Source of the DNA: Chromera velia
Taxonomy: Eukaryota; Sar; Chromeraceae
Direction: 5' to 3'
DNA: 60,197 bases
Assembly: GCA_018398765.1 (NCBI GenBank)
Contig: JAHBMJ010001901.1
Span: 1 to 60,197 of the forward strand
Shown: positions 1-11,681 of the stretch, piece by piece
Numbering within the stretch: position 1 is the stretch's first letter
How the letters are laid out: each line of letters opens with the position of its first letter
The notes under the pieces: model-generated
Seen by the model: the letters and a program-made list of their open reading frames with translations, nothing else
What the model was told of the DNA's origin: nothing
The model's database searches: none
Position numbers and translations under genes: made by a program

Positions 1-60
<60 letters not shown>

Positions 61-126
61 GGTGTGTTGGTGTGTGTGTTGGTGTGTGTGTTGGTGTGTT
101 TGTGTGTGTTGGTGTGTGTGTGTGTG
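1..126. repeat. (TC)n/(TG)n microsatellite
   Basis: About 29 bases of TC repeat run directly into TG/TTGG repeat. The tract sits just upstream of a splice acceptor at 187-188, so it is probably the polypyrimidine part of an intron of the pseudouridine synthase gene. Apparent reading frames through it are meaningless V/C/L repeats. Confidence 0.9.
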
Positions 127-188
127 AACCTGTTTTCTGACGGTAACTGTATGTACGGCATTTCTTCTGTCTGTGCTTGTCTCTGCAG

Positions 189-3100
189 CTCCAAGATTTG
201 TTGGACGCAAAACGAAAGGTCCGTGATAAGTCCGTTCTTCAGTTTCTTCTCGGAGTCCGCTTTCTTCTGGCTACGGACTCCTTTCTCCCGCTTTTTTGCC
301 TGCCTGCTTAATTTTCCGACTAGTCTGGATTTTCGCTCAAATGTTATCGTTCCTGCCGTCTCGCTTTTCTCCTGAGGCATGTCTGTACGTCGGCATTGTT
401 TCAGCAGTGTCATTCGGTCAAAGGTGCGGTCATGCATAGGCGAATCGCTGATTCTCTCCGATTGATTTTGTCCTCTCCTCTGTTCCTTGTCTCCTTCGCC
501 CTCTTTTTCTATCCTGCAGAGAGACAAGCCAAAAGAAGAAGAGGATCGGGAGCTGGAAGAGGGGGAGATAATTGACGATGAGGACGAAGACGAGGAGAAA
601 GTCGAAGTCGACGGACACTTCGTGCTCCCCCGTGATCAACACCTGGTCTACTGGTACGGTCTCATGGAAACCGCAGTTGCATTCTTTGCGATACGAAACA
701 CTTTGTTTTTCTTCAAAGCAGCACTGCGAATCCCAGATGCCGAGTCTTTGCTGCAGTGTATGCACCTTTACCTTTTTTTTTTCTCTATTTGTTCCCACTG
801 ATATTCATACGACTCCAACACAGAAACACCGTTAGCTCGGTTCATACTCCGTTCATTTTTTTTGTGTTACTTTGGTAAAGTGGAGCGTCATAACCATAAG
901 GGCGGTGCAGAGGGACGGAGTCCATATGAGGACAACAAAAGAAATAAGTGATGAGGCGGCCTCCAATGAAGTCGATAGCTTATTTGAATATGATCTGATT
1001 TTCTCGAAGTCCTTATTTCGGCTTTTCCATGAGACTTCACAGTAAAATCCTCATTCATCGATATGCAGGAACATAATCAACGACCTCAAGAATGATCCCC
1101 GGTTTCTGTTGGCGTTGGAGCGCGCCATGGCCTACGGGGGTAACAATAGATACGACAAAGGAACAACAGGTGACTGTAGTGCCTTCAGGGTGAGAAGGGA
1201 AAGGGAGCACCCGCCTCAGGCTGCATCGGCGCAATGTAACTTTTGTTTGCTGAACGGATGTGGATCGATCACCTCTTTTCCCCTGAAAAGCACACGCACG
1301 TACATCCTGCAACTGCACCCTCATTCCTCTGCATCACTCTCATCTCATGCAGGAAGTTTCCCTTGGGCCCTCAACAAGTTGTCATACGAGTACATGAAGC
1401 TCTTGAGAACCACGCGGTGGGCGTCTGTCTCTGTCTCTGTCTTCCGTCTGTATGGCTTCCCACTTCATGATGTCTCTCCCATGCATACAGTAGTCGGGTT
1501 GTGGGTGTGTGTGCGGGTGGTTCTGTCGCAGGTTTTTAGGAGTGCATTGGGTGTATGTCTCCATCCAACATTGTCCCTTTACAGTCTGGGGTATGACGGT
1601 TGGGCTGCCTCCCAAAGCCGCTTGCTAGTAGGGGTTTTGCACTCCTACGCAGCGTGCTGAAGGACTGCAGATTGATTTCTGTGGTCACAGAGTCAAGGCC
1701 CATGAGGACTCTGACTTGTGAGCGCCCAGGTGCCTGACATGTCATTCGATTTCTGCCTTCCCCCCGACCTCTCCATCCATCCCCATCTCCTTTCCTCCAT
1801 CTCTTTGGCTCTTCTCGAGGTCTACCTTTCGCTCTTCAGATCTCCTTTCCCCTCTCTTTCCACATTTCAACCCCCTACGTTCTCTTTCATTCCTTCATCT
1901 CTCTCTCTTTGAAATTCTGTCTGTACCGGTCAGCGTCTCTCGTCAACATTTGCGTCTGGCTGTCTTTCACTTGCTTCTCTTCTTTTTCTCCCCGATGGTT
2001 GCTGGTGCATGTTACGTGCTGACTTGATGGATTGATTCCCCCTGTCAGCCCTTCATGTGCTTCTCAGCTGATCCCTGTTTGCAGACAATACCATCCACAG
2101 AAAGACTACGTGGCACTTGTGAGAGGAGAGCCGCAGAGAGCCACTGCGTCGACAAGAGCGTGGCATCAGGCAAGGACAGACGGGCCAAATGGGGATCGAC
2201 TGTGTTTCTTCGTTGATCCAAACGACAAAATTGATGGCAAGCTCAATTGCATAAATACTTTATGGGTTGACTCATGAGCATGAGGGGTTGAGGTATGCCG
2301 GGGAATTCAAATTTAATTGTCTGTTTTTTGCAGCATCCTTCACCCCGATTGACGGAAGCATGGCCGATCTTGATTGAATCAAAAACGTGCGACAATAAGG
2401 GATTTGAAATGCATTGACTTCACTCAGCCTCGTGAAAAACGCATCATGCATGAATCTTTTGCGTGGACCAGTCGAAATTTGTGGAAGGTACCTGATGTCC
2501 GTCATACATTCCCCTATTCTTTTTTCAACGTGGCAAGGTGAGACTAAATCTCCTTCCGCCTCCGTGCCTGCTTGTGTTTGCAGATGAGTACGCAACAGAG
2601 CCATACGAAACCCTGACGCTCTCACGAACTCTCATCGTAATCCGGTATGATGGGAAGGGGGGGAAGGGGATGGAGGGAACCTACTGGGGGGAGTGCGCAT
2701 TTGACCTCAGGAGGGAGAAGGGGCCTGACTGTCGGGCGGGGGGGGAAGCCTCTGCAATCGAATCGTTTTTCTTTGGAAAGGGAGCGCATCCTGACGGGAA
2801 GAACCCATCAGATCAAATTGGCTAACGCGGTCAGTCAGAGAGACAAATCAAATAGAATGCAAATTTGGGGAGTTCGCCATCTGATTTCCAAACTTCAATT
2901 TCTCACAGGTGTCGTGCGTTGTTCTCTCCGATCCTCCGCGTCGTGCATAATCAGTAATTGCCTCATTGTGCGTGTACGATCGTGTGTGCAGGCAAGAGGA
3001 AACCCGATCGAGGGGGACACGCGCTACGGGCACGAGGCGCATCTGGAGGACGCCAAGGAAAGAGGGGTATCCAGGGCCTTGCTGGTCGGTCTCTCGCGCG

Positions 3101-6100
3101 CTCTCAAACTTGATTCCTCATTTCTGAGAATGGAGAAATAAAAAGAGTGCGGGATTCATGGATCATGCGTGGGTTCGACGTCAACATGATCGATTCACAC
3201 AAATCTTTTCCTTTGAGGTTGTTCGTGTTGCATCAATGTCTTATTGTTGCATGCATTCGTGACTCATCTTTCCGTTTCAATACCTCAGTCAATGATACTC
3301 TCTGCCTCCGCTTTTGTGTATTCATGCATGCAGGCAAATGTCTTGTTCCGATCTGCAAAGCCGGAAAAGACCGACGAGGGGAAACTGCGACCAACAAAGG
3401 AGATGGTGTCTCTTTACGTCAGTGATGTGAAGATGCGTGCATGCCATTTATGAATACAAATGCCATTTCACTTTGATGCATCCTTCTTGAAGTGAGTCTT
3501 TCTGGGAGAAAAATGATCCGTCCTGCTGTTCGTAGGCAACTTCGCTGCACCATCTTAGGCGCCTCGATTTGTTTCATACTTTTTTCATTCACTCGGTGGA
3601 GAGCCCAGGTGCAGATTTCGCTGAGCTTCGTCTTTCAGGTCCAAAACAGTTCGAGAATTGAATCACCTGCTGATTGAGAGAAGAACGAGCGACCTCATGC
3701 ATTCAACTTTGCACGCACGTGAATGAATGGATCTGCAGAGTGACCCAGGGGAGGACTTCCGGGCGGCTCTGAAGCTGCTCGTGACGCAGGGTGAGATTCT
3801 CTGGGTGGCGCCGGAGGTGCAGGACTGTGTCTCTCGCATGAAAGACGGAAGTTTCCTTGCCAGCCAGGAGGATGTGAACAAGGCAGTGAGCTTTGACCTG
3901 TGCGGCCACTTTTGTGACGACGCGTCAGTCAGTCCTCCTTTTTTCTCTTTTTGAGTTTGGATCAGAAAGACAAATGAAGAGAGAGAAATACAACAACCTT
4001 CTATGATAGGCCGGACATGGAAAATCTAAAATGAGTGATGGTTGAAAGGGGAGGCAGAGAGAGACAGGCTTGAACGGTTGACTGCGGATGGCATCGGGAT
4101 GGTAGCTGCATGAAAAAAAAGATTGGGGACAGCTTAGAGGAGGGGGGACACCCTTTGAAATGCCCTTACATCCCCTCTCACTGAATTTAATCTTTGTTCG
4201 AAATGTGCATGTCGACACCGATGGTCGCTGGCAACCCTTGCAATCCATGAAGCAAGCCTATTCAGAGGAGACAAGAGTGCTTTGACACCCATGCAAAACA
4301 TGCCGGAAGAAAAAACGGACCATAGGAAGAGTCGATTAATCACTCCAATGTGAAAGAGGGACCTTGGATGCACATGCGCAGTGCAATCAAAAATCTGTAC
4401 AACATAGCTCTTTGTTTCTCGCATCTTGTTTGAAGCTTTGCGTGGAAGGCCCTCGGGGGATTTGTTCTGAACCGATAAAGAAACCTTCAAACACACGCAT
4501 CATCTTGAAGTTCATGCATCCGCAATTGCAGGGAGGAATTTGGCTGGCAGCCTCCAACGGATGGTCCCACTTCCTCCTCCCGAACAATAAGTTCAGAACT
4601 GCCACCCTGATCCACGTGTCAACTCGCTCATCAGCGGCTGAATTTTCTCTTTTTCTTCTCTTCACCGGCAGGTGTTACAGTTTTCTCGCTGATGTGATTG
4701 TTTGAGAATGACAGCAGTGGGATTCGTTGTTCTTTGTGGGCACTCTCTCACGGGTATTTTTTTTGTGCGCCATCTGTTCTCATCCCTCTCCCCTTCCCCC
4801 CGTTTCCATCACCCTCTTCCTCCCAAAATCTCTTCATGGGGTGTTTTTTGAATCGTTGTGAGCTTCCCGGCCTTTCCTTGAATGCGATTAATGCCACGAA
4901 AACCATTGCAGGACGAACGATCTGACAGACAGGGTGACAGAGACAGGGACAGGTCAAGGGATGTAGAGCGGCGTCAGGATGCGGTAAGTGCCCTGGTTAT
5001 TACTCATTGCACAGGGTGTTTTGTGCATGCAGACGCATATGCTGCAACAGAAACTGTGTGTTGAGCTAGCTTTAAACCAACTTTCCCGTGCGTCTCTCTT
5101 GCCCCTTCTCCAGTGGTCGAGTAAAACTTTCATAGATCCCCAGGGCACCGTGCCATTACAGTCCACCATAGTACCTTTTGTGTCTTCTGGCGTCAAAGCC
5201 GCACAATCCGTTTCGTGCGAGCGCTGATTCATGACCAGTTCCTTGTATTCGCTATCGAGAAACCAACGAGAGAATACGCTGCCTCATGTGTGTGCGCAGA
5301 AAACGGGAGGGACCGCGAAGAAGCAGGGACAAGCGAAGAAGGGGAGACCAGGTGTCAGGGACAGAGGCGGAGATTGAGTGCATCGAAGCGTCAGTAAGCG
5401 GCAGAGAGCACAGACAAGATGTATTAATTTGAGAAGCATGATCATCTTCATGGCCACCAAAATGAAACCGTTTCCCTGGTTTGGGTTTCACTACTGTGGA
5501 GTAGTCATGTATGCGAATGTTCAGCACTTCAATTGCACTTGCCGTCTTTGCACGTGGTCCAACGGTAGCTCCGTACTTGAATCAGAGAGTTTGCCGAGTC
5601 GGTACATGAGTGCAACCGTTCATCAATTTACACTCACGTCACTAGAAGATCAGACAGACAAAGAGAAAAAAATGAACGGGCTGTGAAGTGCTGTTCTTTT
5701 CTCGAAAAGCATGACATCAACAGTTGACGAAATGATGAAAACTTGAAAGTAAAAAAGGGCACGGTGTGCGGGCACGCAATCAAAGCGCACAGAATACCGA
5801 CGTGACTTGGCGCCTGCGCGGCGAAGAGGCTGGAGCTTCAATTTTGGATCTCGGAAAGCAGTAGGTATCATTTGGATGGTGAGCGTGAAGCACCCCTTTC
5901 ACTCTTCAGTCAGTGCGTTCGTTTGTATCTTCCCTGTATGTGATCTCTTTTCCTCCGGCGCCACTGGCCGATCTTGTGGGAGCATCATAGACGATCTAAA
6001 GAGTCAGAGATGTACCAGACTGTTATCTCACAGAACAGATTGAATTTTCACATCTCATTCCATCCAAAATCGCGGTATCGAGTGATTCATAGAAGGGAGA

Positions 6101-6570
6101 GAAAGCAGCGTACATCTTTTCAGCTTCTCATGACTTCCTCTCGGCTCCTTATCATGGCCATAATCCGTCAGTTTCAAAAGCATGACCCCTTTGTACTGTA
6201 CCTGAGATGGATCATAGTGTCGATGCTGCCATGTGCAGGCGTGCATTGCAAGAAGCTCTCGGACTTCTGTTCTGCCCACACTTGGGAACTGTGCAGGATT
6301 TTTCCACATGCACCCAATTCTGGTCAGTGTTTGTTCTGCCTGCCCCCTGCTCTCTGTTCCACTGTCTCACACAGGTTGATTTCTGTTTGTCGGAATTAGG
6401 TCACGTACGCTCACCCCTGGCAGAAGTGCCATTCTGACGCAGAGGAGAATGAACGGCTAGGTAAAGTCATCCTAGAGACAGTCAGGAGCAGCCAGGAGGG
6501 AAGGGCTCGAAATGCAGCTTACCTGCTCGAGAAGCGGTTAAGGGGGGGAGCTGCGGGACGGGCAATATGA
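189..6570 (+). CDS. RluA-family RNA pseudouridine synthase, multi-exon, 5' end unresolved
   Basis: This enzyme would isomerise uridine to pseudouridine in rRNA, tRNA or mRNA. Exons joined by splice signals and phase are 189-218, 520-653, 1069-1169, 1353-1416, 2085-2203, 2584-2644, 2781-2829, 2992-3066, 3334-3417 and 3739-3885; then, less surely, 4912-4983, 5300-5351, 6239-6322 and 6400-6570. Family marks appear in order: an acidic leader (near 560-620), the catalytic-Asp motif NRYDKGTTG (1143-1169; family form HRLDxxTSG), KDYVALVRGEP (about 2100-2133), TGRTHQIK (2791-2814) and GNPIEGDTRYG (2998-3030). The 2584-2644/2781-2829 junction completes an Arg codon just ahead of TGRTHQ. Beyond the catalytic core lies a basic/charged extension I do not recognise. 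The start codon is not seen and may lie before the window. The last exon reads open to TGA at 6568, but another phase would stop at 6436. RluA membership is firm; the RNA target and compartment are unknown. Confidence 0.8.
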
Positions 6571-8880
6571 CGAAGTGTTCCCTGCATCGAAACCTCCCCC
6601 CCCTTTCCCCCCCCTGCCCTCTATACATGCACTCACTTTGCCTCTGGTCCCCTCTTCTTCCCTTGTTTTTCTCTGCAAATTGTCGACCAACCACGAGACC
6701 TGGCGTTTTGTGAACGCGGCTGACTGGAAGTGGAGACACGGCGCTGGAAGCGGGCAGCGAGAGAAGGGGGCGGCTCTCAAATGCCTCTGACTTGATGCTG
6801 TGAAGGAGCGCAGATCGAAGGTGCCCGTTGGAGACGTTGAGGTTGGAGTCCACTGCTTACTTGTTAGTGCATCGCATGGTGTATTGATCATGCAGACATT
6901 TTTCTTCACGTGAATCAAGACACAACGTCTGTGCGAGCATGCAGGGCAAACGGGTACGGCATGACCGGAATAAGGAAGAAGTCTAGGGAAGAAGGCCAGG
7001 CAGTGTCTCTTTTGTTTTTCTCTCGTTCACCTGAGCTTTGCAGTTACGCTTGTCTCTCGCTTCATGATACTCCGTTATGTTCGCACTGGCATTCCTACGC
7101 GTGAGAATCTTCCACTCGATATCTCCCTACATATGTCTTGTTAAGGCCGATTACAAATCATGTTCTCCCGTCATTTACCCCCCTCATGCGTGTATCCTGT
7201 TTGCAGCCTGAGGCACGATGTTTCTTGTAACCCCTGGTGATGCCTGCTCGGACCCCTGTCTGGAATCGAGGGAGGAGAGCGCTTGCCCGCCGCCGTGCCC
7301 ACGAAAAAAAAAAAATCTCACTGACGTCAACTGCTTGATCGCATTAAATGAAAGGACCTCATACACACCCGATGTGCGTGAATGCATGTACATCGCCCCT
7401 TGTTGAAGTGAAAATATCTACTTCTGCACTGCATGCGCGTCTCAATGCATGCAGGTACCAGAATTAACACATAGAATTTGGGCAAGTGTCTTTTGAAGGC
7501 CAACAACTTCTCAGGGGAGTGCAGCAAGCAAGCCGGATCTCTCCAATTGTCGCGATTGACGAATTCAGGACCAATAAAGAGCCAAAATTTTGACAATTCA
7601 TTCCGAGTCATTTGAATCGTGTTTCAACAATACATGCACAGTGCCACTAAAACATCCAAGTCATTATCATCATCATACTGCATGTGTATATATAAATTGT
7701 ACAACATTATTGCTCTTAGTGTTGCCTAGTAAACTAACTAGCAAGGCCGCGCACAAACTGATAGTCTCTGATAGACCTATTTTTACCTATTTTTTAAAAA
7801 CTTTATAGTAGGTTCAACACAACTAGGTTGCAACAAATTTACAAACATAGAGAAACATTTTCTAGAATATATTTTAATACAAAAAAAATCTAAACAAATA
7901 ATATATTAATATTAAGAGAAAAGTTTATGAAATTTCATTGTTTTGGATATTATTATTTTGAAGTATATGTTTCTAATATGTATGAGTGACACTTTATATA
8001 TTACTGGCAGTTGTATCATGCAATTATGGAATGCTAATTATGAATGACTAAGATATTTAATGTCTTAATTTGTGTGATGATGATCATAATGATGATAATA
8101 TATAATTTTACAGAAAAAATGTTAGAAATTATTAAAACTTGTGCTAGAAACATTGCAATAATTTGTATTCATTGCTATGAAATACTCGATCAGACATTTT
8201 GTGCGACATTTATAGTTATACCCGTGCTTATATAAGAAAAAAAGTTTGTGAATCATATGCTTTATTATTTGTTTTTCAAACACGTAACCATTCAACTCAT
8301 TCCAGATTCGTCTATGAATGCAGCTAGGAATGTGGCTTTAAAACTAGGGGTAATTTTCAAAAAAAAAAAAAAATACGGTCTCGAGAGTAAATTTTTTTTT
8401 TTTTTTTTTTGCTTTTCGATGATAACCTCCATCAAGACATAACAACCATATGCAACACCTTGCATTATAAAAGCAACAGTTGTTTAGACAGTTGTATAAC
8501 ATTCATTTATCATTATAATAAAGAAACAATAGTATAACAACACTGAAACAACACTTGGTCATTCGTATAACACATTAACAACACTTAAACAACATATTTT
8601 GTAGTTTGACATCAGAAAAAAAACAAAAAACAAAAAAGCGAAATTAGATCACCATTTTTTTTTTTTTTTGAAAATTATCCTTAGCTTTAAAGTTGGTTTT
8701 ATTTAAGGACAATATTAAACTCCGACTGTTGATTTATACAGATGACTAAGAGTTCAAGTTTTTCCTGGGGGTTTTCTGTAGTATATCTTACTGGTACCAG
8801 GACAACCCTGTGCGTCGCAAGCAGAACACGAGACTCAATAAAGTAAGAAAACGATGAGTCCAATTCCCTGCAGACATACG
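6571..8880. other. Convergent intergenic region with AT-rich island
   Basis: Two genes end towards each other here. No convincing ORF or RNA gene is visible. From about 7600 to 8870 base composition turns strongly AT-rich, with A and T homopolymers of 12-20 bases around 8360-8412 and 8650-8670 and several short CAACACTT/GTATAAC phrases at 8450-8600. The switch from GC-rich flanks is abrupt, which suggests inserted or degenerated repeat DNA, but no terminal repeats or target duplication were found. Confidence 0.5.
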
Positions 8881-11650
8881 TCAGCGATGAGTCATATACC
8901 CCATCTGCTGGATCCCTTCCCCACCCGGTTTTCCTTGCTGCTGCTGCTGCCCATTGGACTTCCGCCAGTTGGTTGGTAGATGGGCAAGAAGCTGTGTCGA
9001 GGTGAGGTGAAAGCCCGCGGCTGTGCGTCCCATTGGGTTGACTGCCCCCCTTCCTGCAAGCATCGGCAGTGCACCGGACGACCCCGCCTCCGCACTCCCC
9101 GTGGGCTGACTGCCCGGATGGGCCCTATCAGGAGACGGGGGGTGGCCAGAGAGGGGGGCAGAGGCCAACTTGGACCCCTTGGGCCCCCTGAACCCTGCCG
9201 GCCCGCCATCACGCACCGTCATGCTATGGGGTGAAATCGAAAGTTCCTCTGCAGACCCCCCTCTCCCCATTTGAGTTGTCCCTTGCTGATACTGGGTCGA
9301 CTGAAGCGGCTGAGCGGAGTCATTTGCCCCCTCAGGCCCACTGTCCTCCCCACCTGAATACTCTGCTCCCTGCTGCTGTATGGGAGGTGGAGGTGCCGCA
9401 GCAAGCGTGTGGACATTAAGGGGTGCGAGGCCTCTGCCCTCCGCCATCACGTCGGGCTCTCCCTGTTGTCCCCTTGTGGGAATGGAGGCAGACCCCGGAC
9501 CTGCAATGGTCTCGTGTGACGTCTGATAACCCAACGTTCTGCCCTCCGAGCCCCCAGCAATGAGGGTGTGCATCGAGTTCTGCAAAGTCGACGCCGACTC
9601 CTCTCCAGGCTTTGATGCCCTCCTCCGAGTCTCCCGAGGGGGGAGCTTGCGCCATCCCACAGGGGGAGAGGGGAGCACTGCGGGGGGAGAAGAGAATAGC
9701 AACACGAGGAATTAAGTAGGAAAAAAAGAAATCAATGGGACTGAAACCGTGGTCAGTGCATTTATGATACACTAGCCAGCGTGGGAGCTGCAACTAAATT
9801 ATCCGGAGCAACGAGCCCCCTTCTCAGAAAACAGGACCGAAGAGAGTCAAAAAGGAAATAGAGAGCAGGCCTTCATAGACCAGCAACGTACGTGAAGGGT
9901 GTCATACGTAAATCCAACTTTTTCCCAGTGATCAACAGGCTGCCTGACTAACTCACTGTTCATTTCTTCCACTTCTCGATTGCAGGAGGCGCAGCTGTTC
10001 TTCACAGCTTTTGTCAGCAAAGCGCCGATTCCCTGCAGGCACAAGAGAGATCACCATGCGTCGATCTTCGACTCTCAAAGATGATCAAAGAAAGAAACAG
10101 ACAAAAAGCAGTGTAGTGATGCGAGAATTGCAAGGCTTCTGGAGGTCCAGAAACATCCAGGGGCCTGTAGTTGACCGGCCAGGCGAGAAGGAGGGAGGGT
10201 GAGATCAACGGAACACAACACTCAAGTCAGTAAGACAGACTGGAAGTAAGGGAGGAAGGAAGGAAGGAAGGAAGGGAGGAAGGAACAGAGCGAATTCTTA
10301 AGGACGCAAACAGAAAGGAGGACACACTACGAGGAAGGAAGACGGCGGTAGAGGTACAGATGCAGATGCAGAGACGGGAGAGCAGAATTAGAGAAACTGG
10401 TACCCAGTTTGACTGACCTCTCTTCCATGTATGAGCCTCTCTAGTTCGGAGACCTTCGCGTCTGTATCCTTGAGTAGAGTCAGCAGTCTGTCGACTCTCT
10501 TCACAACGCCCTGAAGTTCCTTCTTTCCGATGAACCGCTGGGCTGTCTCTGCCAGCTTCACAGAAAGACCCAGCTCGGATCTCCGGACCTGCACACACAG
10601 ACATACGAGAGCGCGAACAGAATGAAGATGTAAAAAGCGTCAACTTTAGACGGCATCTGTCGCTCCCCAGGACAGGACAGGACAGGACAGGGCAGGGCAG
10701 GAAGAAACAATGGGGAGGGACACTTCTTCGTGAGAGTTTTTGTAGTTCTCCGAAGAAGAAAACGGTTGAACGACCGACCGACCGACTGACCATGCGTGCG
10801 CATTCTTCCCTCAGGTCGACCATCAGTTCGTGTCTGTGCTCGGCCGAGAGGGATCCGCTTCCGTCTGCGTCTGCGTTCTGAGGGGCCTCGAGAAGGCTCT
10901 GCAGACAAGAAAAGAACCAACCAAAAGTGGAGGAGAAGGAAATCTTCAAAATTGGTCGCACACTCGATAGGAAAGGTGGGGGAAGAAAAGGACGCAGGGA
11001 GGGAGAAATGAAGTGCCGATTGGAAAGGGACTGTCGTAACTCTCTGGAGTGTAGAGCGCCCATTCTTTGCAAGTCAAGAAGTGAAAGTTGCAGCCGAAAA
11101 GCTTCTATTGAAAAACAAAATTCTCGTTCACAGTTCAGACATCGACTCATTCGTCATTTACCTTGATCATCTCCAGCGCCTGCTGTGAATTCCCCGCAGC
11201 CCTGCCTCCTTTGAGTGCAGACTTCGGTTGCGCATCGTCAGTCTGTCCCCTCATTTGGGGTGGGAATGCCTCTTCAACCAACCCCCGCAAGGCTTCCCTC
11301 ACATCCCCTGCCTTTGTGACTCTGTCAGTTAGTGAGACCGTCGCAGCCTCGAGTCTCTTGAAGTGATCTTGGTGGCTCTCCGAGAGTCTCTGAAGACTCT
11401 TCACGAGGGCCCCATATTTCCTCACCTCAGCCTCTTCAGCATCCCTCCCGGACTCGAGAGCCATAATGCGGTCCTGTAACCTGCGTGCGCATAGATAGAA
11501 GGGGTGGCTGCTTTCAAAACCTCAGACACCTTTCCTCAAAATTAGCGGCCCTCAAAGACATGTCATGTCACGTAGAGGTCTTACCTTCTTTAAGAGAAAA
11601 AATAAGAGACGGGAGAAAGCAAAACACTATGGATAGAGAAACAAAAACAN

Positions 11651-11681
<31 letters not shown>

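Noticed and set aside
4532-4700. Possible exon starting after ATTGCAG (GGIWLAASNGWSHFLL)
   Set aside because: No clear donor, and it is not needed to keep phase between 3885 and 4912. Left out of the model, though not excluded.
9580-9677. Earlier acceptor (CCGCAG at 9678) for the last exon of the coiled-coil gene
   Set aside because: From the upstream exon's phase it enters a frame that stops early. The TTGCAG acceptor at 9580 gives the long open frame in phase.
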